Virus record (IMG/VR): IMGVR_UViG_3300010371_000050
Location: 1 to 44,463 of that record
Strand: one strand, 5' to 3'
Source of the DNA: a virus
DNA length: 44,463 nucleotides
A model generated the notes under the pieces. That model searched no databases. It worked only from the letters and a program-made list of their open reading frames with translations, and had not been told where the DNA came from. A program made the position numbers and the translations under genes. Positions 21,314-29,964 of this stretch are shown piece after piece (the stretch's first letter is position 1; every line of letters begins with the position of its first letter).

Positions 21314-21761
21314 ATTCGACCAATGGGTCGCCGATATCCATTATTTTCAGCAACTTGTCGGTATGAAAGAAACTGATGAGGTTACGCTGCGTCGTGATTG
21401 GCGCCGGCTGACGATAAAAGCCCGTAACCGTGAAGCCACCCGCGCCGCCGCCCGGCTTGCCCTGCTATTCGCAGAGGATACGCATCTTGATAACGGGCGA
21501 AATATCGATAAGGATGCGACTTCCACAATCCAAATGTCGTTGCGGGAAGACTTCGAGGCGTTTGATGAATGTCCGCTTCTTGTGCGTATAGCCGTTGCGT
21601 ACGCTCCGGTAGGTTTATCGAGTGCTTTGTCGCTTAATATCTGCAAACAATGGGGTGAACGTTATGCGGCCCGGTGGATCATGTATGAAATGTCACAGCG
21701 CTACCCTGGATATATGCGTTCGGTAAACTATGATCTTCCTGCCGGCGTAAAGGTGAACTAG
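21303..21761 (+). CDS. Hypothetical protein (152 aa)
   Basis: This largely helical, charged protein (TLRRDWRRLTIKARNREATR, AAARLALLFAEDTHLDN) has a C-terminal aromatic segment (RYAARWIMYEMSQRYPGYMR). It overlaps the upstream gene by 11 bp and ends 1 bp before the methyltransferase GTG, so it probably shares its transcript. The family is not recognised. Confidence 0.7.
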   Translation: MSSKFDQWVADIHYFQQLVGMKETDEVTLRRDWRRLTIKARNREATRAAARLALLFAEDTHLDNGRNIDKDATSTIQMSLREDFEAFDECPLLVRIAVAYAPVGLSSALSLNICKQWGERYAARWIMYEMSQRYPGYMRSVNYDLPAGVKVN

Positions 21762-21762
21762 G

Positions 21763-23046
21763 GTGAGAACTTCTGATCTATTAGGGCGTCCGGTTAGGGC
21801 GCATAAGTCAATTCTCGCCCGTAGGTTTGTTTGGCCGCCGTTTTCGGTGCTTAATGCCCAAAGCGGTGCATGGCAGGAACGCAAACGGCAATGGCTTGCG
21901 CTTGGTATCCGGTCAGAGCTTGGTCGTGGTGAGGAGCTTAACTTCACCGGCGAAGCCGCCCACGACCTAGACGTGTACCGGCACCGTAAACCGGATGCCA
22001 AGACCTTTGGTTCCGGCGGCCCCGGTACCCTCGGTGCTCAATTTGCGGCAAACGGGAATGCCGCGAAAAAACAGCGAGGCCGCAAGCCGACCGCTACAAT
22101 CTTTGCAACCGGCCCTTCGCCGCAGCAATTAGCCGCGGCGCGCGGGTACCACGCGCAGCCCGGCGGCGGCCCGTCAAAGAAAAGCGTATGGCTCGGTTCC
22201 AACGGAAAGCCAGTGGGCGGTAACGGTGCAATAAATGCTCGCAGTGAGGAAGATGAGGAAGGTACCATATCGCAAACCGGCACTTCGGTTTTTGATCCGG
22301 TTTTGTGTGAGTTGTATTACCGATGGCATTCCCCGAAAGAGGGGCTTGTTCTAGACCCTTTTGCCGGCGGCAGCGTGCGCGGTATTGTAGCCGCGGCGTT
22401 AGGTCGTACTTATGCGGGGATGGATTTACGGGCTGAGCAGATAGAAGAAAATGAAGACCAGGCGTGGTCGATTTGTAATCGCAAATACGAGCCTCTTTGG
22501 CTGCGCGGCGATAGTCGTGATATTGTTGATCGGATGGATGAGTTAGCACCGGGGAAAAGGTTCGATACAGTGTTTTCGTGCCCGCCTTATTTTGACCTTG
22601 AGCTGTATAGCGGCGATAAGCGCGATTTAAGCAATACAACATGGGATGAATTTCGCAAATCCTATGCGCACATAATCAAACAGACGACTTCATTGCTTGC
22701 TGAAAACCGGTTTGCCTGTTTTGTAGTCGGTGATATCCGCGATAAAGATGGATTGTACCGAGGCCTTCCCTCATTGACAACACAATGCTTTGAGGAGGCC
22801 GGGTGTCGTTTGTACAACCAGGCAATCCTTATAACGGCGGTCGGATCGCTAACACTTCGGGTTGCCCGGCAGTTTTCCGTAAGCCGTAAGCTCGGCAACT
22901 CGCACCAGCACGTACTGGTGTTTGTGAAAGGTGATCCGCGGAAGGCGGCGGCCGCCTGCGAATCGGTAGAGGAATTGTTGGAATGCGACTTTCCGGGTTT
23001 GAAGGATGAGAAACAATTAAATGCTAATCAAGCTGTCCGAGCATGA
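21763..23046 (+). CDS. DNA methyltransferase (amino-methylase)
   Basis: The 427-residue product carries S-adenosylmethionine motif I VLDPFAGGSVRG at about 196-207 and catalytic motif IV SCPPY at 272-276. These are separated in the order motif I then IV, and the sequence AGMDLRAEQIEEN follows motif I as in N4-cytosine/N6-adenine methylases. The first about 170 residues form a poorly conserved Gly-rich region with a basic patch (KKQRGRKPT), possibly for target DNA. The usual role would be protecting phage DNA from host restriction. GTG start; no partner nuclease is adjacent. Confidence 0.88.
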   Translation: MRTSDLLGRPVRAHKSILARRFVWPPFSVLNAQSGAWQERKRQWLALGIRSELGRGEELNFTGEAAHDLDVYRHRKPDAKTFGSGGPGTLGAQFAANGNAAKKQRGRKPTATIFATGPSPQQLAAARGYHAQPGGGPSKKSVWLGSNGKPVGGNGAINARSEEDEEGTISQTGTSVFDPVLCELYYRWHSPKEGLVLDPFAGGSVRGIVAAALGRTYAGMDLRAEQIEENEDQAWSICNRKYEPLWLRGDSRDIVDRMDELAPGKRFDTVFSCPPYFDLELYSGDKRDLSNTTWDEFRKSYAHIIKQTTSLLAENRFACFVVGDIRDKDGLYRGLPSLTTQCFEEAGCRLYNQAILITAVGSLTLRVARQFSVSRKLGNSHQHVLVFVKGDPRKAAAACESVEELLECDFPGLKDEKQLNANQAVRA

Positions 23047-23221
23047 TACGGATGATCTTGTGTATATTGAGACGGCTTTGGTTGCCCTAGTCGGCAAAAG
23101 CCAATCAGGTATAACGGCGATCCTTCTGAACATTGGCAAAGAAGGTCACTGGGTGCATGTGAAAGAAACACCAGAGCAGGTATGCTGTCTCTTTTGGAAG
23201 TCCATCGATGAACGCTCGTGA
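23021..23221 (+). CDS. Small protein (66 aa)
   Basis: It has an alpha/beta pattern (DDLVYIETALVALVGKSQSG, GHWVHVKETPEQVCCLFWKS). It starts inside the 3' end of the methyltransferase gene and overlaps the next gene by 14 bp. The beta-rich 'W-V-x-V-x-E-T' segment resembles small phage proteins of unknown role. Confidence 0.65.
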   Translation: MLIKLSEHDTDDLVYIETALVALVGKSQSGITAILLNIGKEGHWVHVKETPEQVCCLFWKSIDERS

Positions 23222-23624
23222 ACTAGCCGCTCTGGGAGCGAGGCTAAAGGAATGCGACACCTATAGATGGGAGGAGGATCTTTATGCATACCAACCTGGC
23301 GGTTCCGCTAGCTATGTGTACGACCTGATCTTCCTCGATACTTTGAAAGTCTGCTTCGGTCGCGAACCGTTCGACGAATATGTGATCGGCGCCGCGCTGA
23401 TGGCCGATTCTCGGATGCAGTATGCCTTCGATATAGTCCCATACCAGGTCATCGACCCAGGAACCGCAGGTGCCCGTCTTAATGGCCATGCTTATGTGCT
23501 CATCCACCGCTGGCTCGAAGGCCTCACCGGAAGAGAGATTTTGGGGCGCATTCTATATCGCCGAGAGGCGGGCCTTTACCAGATTGCCATGGTGCCGCCC
23601 TCACGCCCTCTAGACGGGGTGTGA
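23208..23624 (+). CDS. Hypothetical protein (138 aa)
   Basis: The product is soluble and aromatic (TYRWEEDLYAYQPGGSASYV, YDLIFLDTLKVCFGREPFDE). No known motif is visible. It is encoded in the same orientation and overlaps the previous gene. The base composition looks slightly more GC-balanced in third positions than its neighbours, but the difference is small. Confidence 0.65.
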   Translation: MNARELAALGARLKECDTYRWEEDLYAYQPGGSASYVYDLIFLDTLKVCFGREPFDEYVIGAALMADSRMQYAFDIVPYQVIDPGTAGARLNGHAYVLIHRWLEGLTGREILGRILYRREAGLYQIAMVPPSRPLDGV

Positions 23625-23667
23625 CATATGAAATCCCTTACCTCCGATGGAAACCGGGAGAAACGTG

Positions 23668-23766
23668 ATGGATTTTTATGATGACTTTTTCTTTGAAGTC
23701 GTTGCGTTAGTTTTAGCCGGTGTGTTTATCGTTGCCGGTTACCTGTTGATGCGAGTAAAAGCGTGA
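23668..23766 (+). CDS. Membrane micro-protein (32 aa)
   Basis: GGGAG lies 7 nt before the ATG. The product is MDFYDDFFFEVV followed by a hydrophobic helix (ALVLAGVFIVAGYLLM) and a basic end (RVKA), a clean single-span topology with a cytoplasmic C-terminus. It overlaps the next gene by GTGA. The good ribosome site and coupling make it credible. The function is unknown. Confidence 0.55.
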   Translation: MDFYDDFFFEVVALVLAGVFIVAGYLLMRVKA

Positions 23767-23930
23767 TCCGCAAGCACCGCTTTATGCGCAACCTTCGGCG
23801 TGTTCACTTGCCGCTCAATTATACGGCATATAATAATTGCAATGTCTGTTTGTGGAAATTGTTTAGGGTAAAGCATATGGTGGTGCGTAAATTTGTCTCA
23901 AAACGCTATAGCGGGCATGTTCAATTTTGA
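23763..23930 (+). CDS. Small basic protein (55 aa)
   Basis: It starts at a GTG overlapping the previous stop (GTGA) and ends 3 bp before the primase ATG. The product is strongly basic (MIRKHRFMRNLRRVHLPLNY, RVKHMVVRKFVSKRYSGH) with two Cys close together (NNCNVCLW). Nucleic-acid binding is likely; the family is unknown. Confidence 0.5.
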   Translation: MIRKHRFMRNLRRVHLPLNYTAYNNCNVCLWKLFRVKHMVVRKFVSKRYSGHVQF

Positions 23931-23933
23931 GCC

Positions 23934-24932
23934 ATGTTCGACTGGGAGCAGTTCTTAGACAACCACGGTATTGACTACGTTACAACCGGGCATAACGCCC
24001 GTCGAGGTAATATCGGTATTGCTTGTCCCTGGTGCGGCAACGATCCTTCGCACCACCTAGGAATATCGACAAACGGCCGCGGTTATCATTGTTGGCGCAA
24101 CGAAGCCCATTCAGGAAAGGCGCCGCACCGCCTTGTGATGGCGCTGCTAGGCTGTTCCTACGCTGAGGCGGTTAGGCTTGTCGGAGAAGGCGGTACTTTT
24201 GCTACAACAGATGGTGCCTTGCTTAGTGATGTGACGACCATGCTTGGCGCAAAGGAATCCGCCCCGCGGGTTATCGCCGGCAAGCTTAATTTTTTACCTG
24301 AAATGCACCCGCTTGAAGACCGAGGGTTAGCCGGGCGGCTCGCCTTCCCGTATCTTGAAGGCCGCGGCTATTCGACAAAAGGTGTTGAATGGATCGCAAA
24401 ACGGTTCCGACTTCATTTCGCCACATTTGGTCCGTTCGGTTATCGGGTAGTGGTGCCGATTTATCAAGACGGCGATCTGGTAAACTGGACCGGGCGCACC
24501 GTAGCGCGCAGCGATGAGCTTCGTTACAAAAGCTTGAGTACGGACCCGGCCCGTGCGGATAAACAGGGCGGGGTTGTAGCGTTGCGCAATATCAAAGATT
24601 GCCTTCTTGATTATGATAGGCTTTTAGAGGGCGGTCTTACCCTAGTGGTGTGTGAAGGCCCGTTTGATGCAATACGTGTCACGTATCTAGGCGAAGCGGC
24701 AGGTATCCGTGGTACTTGCTTGTTTAGCAAGTCGCCACTTCCTGCACAATTAGACAGACTTTCTACACTTGTCGAAAGATACGATGAAAGCTATAGTTTA
24801 TTTGACGGGGATGCTTTTGATACCGTGATGGGATTGCCCGATTACCTAGGAATTAAGGCACTTACGCTACCCCCGGATAAGGACCCGGCACAACTTACCC
24901 GTCGCGAATTTGACGTGATTTTTCCTTCCTAG
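23934..24932 (+). CDS. DnaG-type DNA primase
   Basis: The 332-residue product has an N-terminal zinc-binding domain (CPWCG at 31-35, YHCWRNEAH at 51-59) and a C-terminal TOPRIM region. The TOPRIM signature is VVCEGPFDAI (catalytic Glu 241) and LFDGDAFD (Asp 291, Asp 293). It would make RNA primers for the polymerase at 29,965 and cooperate with the DnaB-like helicase. It is shorter than bacterial DnaG (about 580 aa) and lacks a helicase-interaction domain. It closes the first right-arm gene group. Confidence 0.92.
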   Translation: MFDWEQFLDNHGIDYVTTGHNARRGNIGIACPWCGNDPSHHLGISTNGRGYHCWRNEAHSGKAPHRLVMALLGCSYAEAVRLVGEGGTFATTDGALLSDVTTMLGAKESAPRVIAGKLNFLPEMHPLEDRGLAGRLAFPYLEGRGYSTKGVEWIAKRFRLHFATFGPFGYRVVVPIYQDGDLVNWTGRTVARSDELRYKSLSTDPARADKQGGVVALRNIKDCLLDYDRLLEGGLTLVVCEGPFDAIRVTYLGEAAGIRGTCLFSKSPLPAQLDRLSTLVERYDESYSLFDGDAFDTVMGLPDYLGIKALTLPPDKDPAQLTRREFDVIFPS

Positions 24933-25111
24933 AATCACTTGTGTTTCGCGCGGAACGCGCGTACGGTTTACCCCGAAAGCAGGGCAGAAAGAGGACCGCC
25001 CGGTCCCCCTTCTTAGGACGGTTGACCGCCGGGGCAACCGGGTGCTTAGGCACAGCCCTGCACCCCCGGCGCACTCCCTTTGAAGTACCAAGACACAAAG
25101 GCGACCAGAAC
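24933..25111 (+). other. Non-coding, GC-rich leader with hairpins
   Basis: This 179-bp gap has no credible gene. It contains GGACCGCCCGGTCC at 24993-25006 (a near-perfect palindrome). A long hairpin follows, in which GCCGG and GGGTGC (about 25030-25048) pair with GCACCC and CCGGC (about 25062-25075). The structure lies upstream of the sigma-like gene and might act as an attenuator or regulatory leader. I do not recognise a riboswitch class. Confidence 0.4.
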
Positions 25112-25687
25112 ATGACAGGGGAAATCGACTACCAATTACCGTATTCTGTAGTGGGGTGGATCAAAAATCACGCGGCGAAAAACTACTGGCGTGTGGCTGC
25201 ACATTACGATCTGGAAGACCTGGTTCAAGATGGGTTAATGTGTGCCTACAAATGCAAGGCGCGATACGGTGTTTCGGGGGTTGATATTGATGCACCGCAT
25301 TTTATGGCTTTGGTGAAGACCTCGTTTCACAATCATATCGGTGATCTTTTACGGCGCCGTCGTGTTGTGGACGATTCTACCAAGATTGCCGATTTGTCTT
25401 CAGCACCCGGGGCAACCGAAGAAAGCATCCTTGATCGTCTGATAACGGCCGATGTTTCGATGGCGGAACTTGCCGGCGTTATTCGCGATCTTCCGGCAAT
25501 GTTGCGACGTGTTGTGATGGTTTACGTCAAACATCCGGACAAAATCAGGCGGAAATTCCGGCAACACCTATCCGGCCCCGAAACGATGCCGCAGCGCCTT
25601 TCCCGCCTTACCGGCTTTCCCGAAGACAAGGATTTTGAGACGGAGCTGCGTGCTTCCTTGTGGGAACGCGATAACGTGGCGCTGTAA
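25112..25687 (+). CDS. Sigma70 region-2-like protein
   Basis: Residues 33-85 (DLEDLVQDGLMCAYKCKARY, then FMALVKTSFHNHIGDLLRRR) match sigma70 region 2, which binds RNA polymerase and the -10 element. A recognisable region 4 helix-turn-helix is not apparent in the C-terminal about 80 residues (MLRRVVMVYVKHPDKIRRKF). The start at 25112 is chosen because the protein begins cleanly with the conserved-looking part; an upstream in-frame start would fall in the structured leader. A phage sigma-like factor could redirect host RNA polymerase to middle or late genes. Confidence 0.72.
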   Translation: MTGEIDYQLPYSVVGWIKNHAAKNYWRVAAHYDLEDLVQDGLMCAYKCKARYGVSGVDIDAPHFMALVKTSFHNHIGDLLRRRRVVDDSTKIADLSSAPGATEESILDRLITADVSMAELAGVIRDLPAMLRRVVMVYVKHPDKIRRKFRQHLSGPETMPQRLSRLTGFPEDKDFETELRASLWERDNVAL

Positions 25688-25742
25688 CCGGCAACAATCT
25701 TTTCCGCTAAATCTGCTGGACTTTTTGTTCCAGCCCGTTAGA

Positions 25743-25786
25743 TTGCGTCTTACCGCCCAACTTGGGTTTGGTAGGACGCAATTTAA
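25743..25786 (+). terminator. Terminator-like hairpin
   Basis: TTGCGTCTTACC (25743-25754) pairs with GGTAGGACGCAA (25770-25781, one G-T wobble) and is followed by TTTAATCC. It lies between the sigma-like gene and the AT-hook gene. A smaller hairpin (CTGGA/TCCAG) lies at about 25710-25727. Confidence 0.6.
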
Positions 25787-25805
25787 TCCACCCGTGGAGA
25801 ATACG

Positions 25806-26387
25806 ATGGAAACCGAAGATACGGAAACCGAAGATAAGAACAACTCGCTTTACAATATGATCGTCGAGGAAACCGACCTCGAGCACGAGGACGACGAGAC
25901 GGTCGAGGACTATAAGGAGCGGCTTGTTACGCATTTTAACGATATGGACGATGATGCTTTCGCCGCGCTGCCGAACGAGGTGAGCGATTGGGCCGATGCG
26001 GCGATCAAAGCCACGAAAGCGAATCGCGGGGCGCGTAACAAAAAGCCGCTTCCGGCTATTGATGGGCTTGAGGAGCCGGCACCGGCGGAGGAGCCGGCTG
26101 CTAAGAGGGGTCGGGGCCGTCCTAAGAAGGATGCCTCGGCGGCTGATGGTGCCGAGAAGTCGAAGCGCACTCCGCCGAAGCGGGCCGAGAATGCCGGACC
26201 GTCGAAGCGTCAGCAACTTGAGGGTATGTTGACCAAGAAGGGCGGCGCTACCCATGATGCGATGAAGGAGGCCCTTGGTTGGCCCTCGGGTTGCCTCACG
26301 ACTGCCCGCAAGATCGCTGTTTCACTGAACAAGGAGCTTGTGAAGGAGAAGCGCGGCGATGAGACTTACTACTCCATCGGCGGGTAG
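25806..26387 (+). CDS. Acidic protein with AT-hook and DUF3489-like C-terminus
   Basis: The 193-residue product has a very acidic N-terminal half (METEDTETEDKNNSLYNMIV, EETDLEHEDDETVED). A linker carries the AT-hook KRGRGRPKK (about 106-114), which binds minor grooves of AT-rich DNA. The C-terminal 60 residues (SKRQQLEGMLTKKGGATHDA, MKEALGWPSGCLTTARK) match the DUF3489-type winged-helix family. It may compact or mark phage DNA or regulate genes. The start at 25806 follows a GGAGA ribosome site. The 3' end overlaps the next gene by 29 bp. Confidence 0.85.
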   Translation: METEDTETEDKNNSLYNMIVEETDLEHEDDETVEDYKERLVTHFNDMDDDAFAALPNEVSDWADAAIKATKANRGARNKKPLPAIDGLEEPAPAEEPAAKRGRGRPKKDASAADGAEKSKRTPPKRAENAGPSKRQQLEGMLTKKGGATHDAMKEALGWPSGCLTTARKIAVSLNKELVKEKRGDETYYSIGG

Positions 26388-27231
26388 TACGGGCATCGAC
26401 GACCTTACCGAAGTTCAGGATTTCGGTACCTACTGGGCGAAGCGAGAGGATCGCTTCGCCCAGTTCGGTCTAGATGGCCCAACCGGCAGCAAGGTTCGGC
26501 AATACGTAAAAATGGCTGAGGCGGCCCCTGGTGCTACGATGATTGTCGGCTGTTCGGCTGACAGTGCAATGCAGGTCTATGTCGCCGCTGCCGGTAAACA
26601 TTACAAGGTGCCGGCTGTCGTCTATGTACCGGCCCGAGCCGTTCGCACTTCCTCGACACGCTATGCTGCCGATATGGGTGCGGAGCTGGTTGAAATTCGA
26701 CCGGGTTACCTTTCGGTTGTCCGTTCACGCGCTCGTGATAGGGCGCGTGAGATAGGCCGTGTCGTGCGCTGGGATCCAAACGCGGCATTTCGCGATACCG
26801 TTTGGCAGTGTGAGAACATTCCGAAAGGGGTGCGGCGGGTTATCGTACCTACCGGTTCCGGCCTTACTGCCGCGGCGGTGCTAGCGGGCTTGTGTGGCCG
26901 CCGTAGAACGCGAGTAGTAGCGGTTGCGGTATCCGGCATGCCTTCGGCTTCCGCTATCGTGGCAACCGCCCTGCGCTTCCTATGCCCGCATGGGAAATTG
27001 CTTTCGGGTTCACCGGAATTACCGCCTCTTGATTTAATCCCACCCGGTAGTCCATACGGGGTAGGCAAGGCCGCGGTGTTGCCTGATGAAACATTGCTCG
27101 ACCCGTATTACGCGGCGAAAGCACTCCCACATGTGAAAATTGGCGATTGCTTGTGGATATCAGGGCGCCGTGCTTTTGCCGCTTTTCCTCCCTCTGTACT
27201 TGCCGAATTAGGACTGCCGAACGGCGTATAA
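26359..27231 (+). CDS. PLP-dependent enzyme of the D-cysteine desulfhydrase / ACC deaminase fold
   Basis: The 290-residue product has KREDRFAQFGLDGPTGSKVR near residue 28, aligned with the 'K-R-E-D...G-N-K-x-R' motif of ACC-deaminase-like fold-type II PLP enzymes. The Lys in GSKVR is the probable Schiff-base residue. A Gly-rich phosphate loop follows later (PTGSGLTAAAVLAG). The middle carries the fold-typical CSADSAMQVYVAAAGKHYKV. Substrate is unknown. Phages use PLP enzymes in amino-acid-linked DNA base modification, and this gene sits among replication genes, so a DNA-modification role is possible. The GGAG ribosome site precedes ATG 26359. Confidence 0.82.
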   Translation: MRLTTPSAGSTGIDDLTEVQDFGTYWAKREDRFAQFGLDGPTGSKVRQYVKMAEAAPGATMIVGCSADSAMQVYVAAAGKHYKVPAVVYVPARAVRTSSTRYAADMGAELVEIRPGYLSVVRSRARDRAREIGRVVRWDPNAAFRDTVWQCENIPKGVRRVIVPTGSGLTAAAVLAGLCGRRRTRVVAVAVSGMPSASAIVATALRFLCPHGKLLSGSPELPPLDLIPPGSPYGVGKAAVLPDETLLDPYYAAKALPHVKIGDCLWISGRRAFAAFPPSVLAELGLPNGV

Positions 27232-27270
27232 CCGCAGGGTACAAGTTGCCTTATGGGGGGTTGTTAAAAC

Positions 27271-27660
27271 ATGGCCACAAAGCGCAATCCGGGTCCGTTT
27301 GACTGTTATGCAAACGCGGACCCGGATGAGCCTTTATTTGTCCTTCTCGGCCGCGATAAGCACGCCCCGGCCCTTGTGTGGATGTGGGCAGCGCTACGCG
27401 AAATGGATGATGAAGACCCGGTTAAGGTCGCCGAGGCTCGGCAATGTGTCGCTGCAATGATGAAATGGAGTTTCGATCATAACCGTCAGGTTGTCGGTGT
27501 CGGTGAATTGGCGCTTTCCGCGATGGCGGAAGTTATGACTGCCTTAAGTAGCTTACCGCCGGCAGTGTGCGAAGCCTTTCATAAGAGTGCGGAACCGCTT
27601 GACGGCCTGCGTATGGTTATTAGTAACCGACTACCGCACCCAACGGAGGAATCGCAGTGA
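27271..27660 (+). CDS. Conserved phage protein (129 aa)
   Basis: The stretch PGPFDCYANADPDEPLFVLL, GRDKHAPALVWMWAALREMD, EDPVKVAEARQCVAAMMKW is a pattern I recognise from uncharacterised proteins of proteobacterial phages, prophages and mobile elements. It is helical and acidic. It overlaps the clamp gene by GTGA, so it is probably co-translated. The function is unknown. Confidence 0.85.
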   Translation: MATKRNPGPFDCYANADPDEPLFVLLGRDKHAPALVWMWAALREMDDEDPVKVAEARQCVAAMMKWSFDHNRQVVGVGELALSAMAEVMTALSSLPPAVCEAFHKSAEPLDGLRMVISNRLPHPTEESQ

Positions 27661-28730
27661 AGATCAACAAAGCCGAATTGCTTTCGGCGGTAAGGGCTGT
27701 CGCACCGGCCCTTTCAAGCAACAAAAACCAGGTTGAGGAATTATCCCATATCTGGTTTTCCGGTACGCATATTTCGGCATACGATGATGTTATTGGAATT
27801 CAGGTCGAGTTTACGACTGAGTTTCGCGGCGGGGTGCGCGGCGATAAGCTGCTCGGTATCCTTGAAACTACCGGTGCCGAAACGATAACGGTTGAGGAGG
27901 GGCCGGACAAAAACCTATTGATGAAAGGCGGCGGCGCGATCATTAAACTTGCCCTGCGCCCTATCGAGGAGTGGTTCTGGACCCCGAAGGTGCCGGAGGG
28001 TACCGGGTTCGGTATTGGGGAGGAACTGTGCGCGGCTATCGATCTTGTATTGCTTTCCGCTAGTTCCGACAAGGTAACGGAAGCCGAACAACGCGGTATC
28101 ACGGTCATTCGTTCCGGTACGGATGCCGATCTGTACACAACCGATTCTAATACGATTTCTTGGAAACCGATGGCCGGTGCCGCTGATCTTATCGGTTCCC
28201 GCAACAGACTTATCATGCCGACCCAGTTTTGCGAACAGGTCAAGGCAAGGCACCAAAAGGAAAGCACCATCATTTTTGATGAAAACAGCGTGTATTGTGT
28301 GGGCACGATAGCATTGACTGCTACGCTGAATGCCGGGATGCTGTTGTTTGGCCGGCTTGTTGAGGATGACGAGAAAGCCGATTTTCACAGTATGGTTCGC
28401 GGCTATGTTGGCAATGATCCTGGGTTTCCGGTGCCGGAACGACTAGTTTCGGCTATTGATCGGGCATTGGTGCTTGTCGATAAGGCTGCACCTATCGAGG
28501 TTGAGGTGAAGGACGGGGAAAAGCTCTACCTGTTTGCCGAAACCCCGGAAGGGCAGATAGATGATGCTATCCGTCTCGAAGGTGCCGAAGGGCAACAGGA
28601 CCTTGTTGTTCGGGTTCCGACCGGCTTGCTCAAGCGCGGGCTTGAAGGGCGCGAACGGCTGCGGTTAACCCGTGATTGCTTGGTTTTGGCCGGCCCGAAG
28701 GATTTCATCCACATCATTGCCACGAAATAG
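27657..28730 (+). CDS. Sliding clamp, DNA polymerase III beta-subunit-like
   Basis: The length (357 aa) and layout fit the bacterial DnaN clamp (about 366 aa), a head-to-tail dimeric ring that tethers the polymerase. The N-terminus MKINKAELLSAVRAVAPALS resembles the opening helix of DnaN domain I. Alternating strands and helices recur three times. The sequence is divergent and the assignment is strengthened by the clamp-loader gene at 32,532. GTG start overlapping the previous stop. Encoding a clamp and a loader together with a family-A polymerase is unusual, since such polymerases often use other processivity factors. Confidence 0.85.
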   Translation: MKINKAELLSAVRAVAPALSSNKNQVEELSHIWFSGTHISAYDDVIGIQVEFTTEFRGGVRGDKLLGILETTGAETITVEEGPDKNLLMKGGGAIIKLALRPIEEWFWTPKVPEGTGFGIGEELCAAIDLVLLSASSDKVTEAEQRGITVIRSGTDADLYTTDSNTISWKPMAGAADLIGSRNRLIMPTQFCEQVKARHQKESTIIFDENSVYCVGTIALTATLNAGMLLFGRLVEDDEKADFHSMVRGYVGNDPGFPVPERLVSAIDRALVLVDKAAPIEVEVKDGEKLYLFAETPEGQIDDAIRLEGAEGQQDLVVRVPTGLLKRGLEGRERLRLTRDCLVLAGPKDFIHIIATK

Positions 28731-28732
28731 TC

Positions 28733-29963
28733 GTGAACACGATAAGGATCCTAGTTGGTGATGCTCTAACAAAGCTTTCCCAGCTACCGGATAAATCGGT
28801 TCATTGCTGTATTACATCACCGCCTTACTACGGGTTGCGGGATTACGGTACCGGAAACGTGGGAAGGCGGCGATCCATCTTGTAATCATGAATCTATAGT
28901 TCGGCTTGGCAGCGGGCGTGCTGATGGTATTGTAAAAGAATCATCACCGCGAAATCGTGATGGTGTTTCGGGAATTGAGAAAATGAAGTTGTGTGTATGT
29001 GGTGCACACCGGAATGATGAGCAAGTAGGTCTTGAAAAGACCCCGCAAGAGTATGTGGGTAAACTTGTGAAAGTGTTTGCCGAGGTTCATCGTGTTCTAC
29101 GGCCGGACGGAACCCTGTGGCTAAATTTGGGGGACAGTTACGCGAGAGACGCTCGCAAAGGGCAGCACAAGCCCGGTGATAGCGGAAAGCACGGCTACAT
29201 TTACGATCAAGGTGGCGGGCGGGCGAGCGCATGTGTGGACTTACAAAGTGAATCCCGTGGTAGTTCTGACGGAAAGGTCGGCAGAGGTGACCATGCACCG
29301 GTTCGGAACGGAGCGATCGGCCTCAAGGCGAAAGACCTAATAGGTATTCCGTGGATGGTGGCTTTCGCGTTGCGTGCGAGCGGCTGGTATCTACGGCAAG
29401 ATATTATCTGGTCGAAGCCGAATCCGATGCCCGAGAGCGTCACCGACCGCTGCACCAAAGCGCATGAGTATTTGTTTCTGCTTAGTAAAAATGAGCAATA
29501 TTACTTTGACGCAGACGCGATTAAAGAGCGTTCTTTAGTAGACAAAGTTACCGGTGGCTTCTTTAAGGACACTACACCCAAGTCATTCAAAGGTAGTCAA
29601 TTCAACACGGGTAAAACAGGTGGACACCAATTAGGGCGTGCTTCTGCAAAACCCCGCACTGTTGATGGTGACATTGCGGAAACCCGTAATAAGCGTTCAG
29701 TATGGACCGTAGCCACCGTACCTTACAAGGAAGCCCATTTCGCCACTTTTCCTGAAACACTGGTAGAACCGTGTATTCGTGCCGGGTGCCCTAGGGGCGG
29801 TACGGTGCTTGACCCGTTTTTCGGTTCCGGTACCGTCGGCCTTGTTTCCGGTATACTTCATCGTAATTGCGTCGGGATAGAATTAAACTCTGAATACGCT
29901 AAAATGGCCCTGAACCGTATAAATGCAAAGGGCGGTTTTTTCTATAAAGCCGAGGTGATATAA
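28733..29963 (+). pseudogene. DNA methyltransferase interrupted by a one-base frameshift
   Basis: From GTG 28733 the frame gives VGDALTKLSQLPDKSVHCCI then TSPPYYGLRDYG (motif IV) and ends at a stop near 28,882 after ...RRRSIL. Removing one A from the GGAAACG run at about 28853-28859 restores a continuous protein, with TWEGGDPSCNHES leading into EKMKLCVCGAHRNDEQ, then RPDGTLWLNLGDSYA, and motif I DPFFGSGTVGLV, to 29963. The SPPY order (IV before I) fits beta-class N4-cytosine or N6-adenine methylases. The break is a mutation, an assembly error or frameshifting; a downstream start at 28983 gives only the C-terminal part and no motif IV. Confidence 0.85.
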
Positions 29964-29964
29964 A

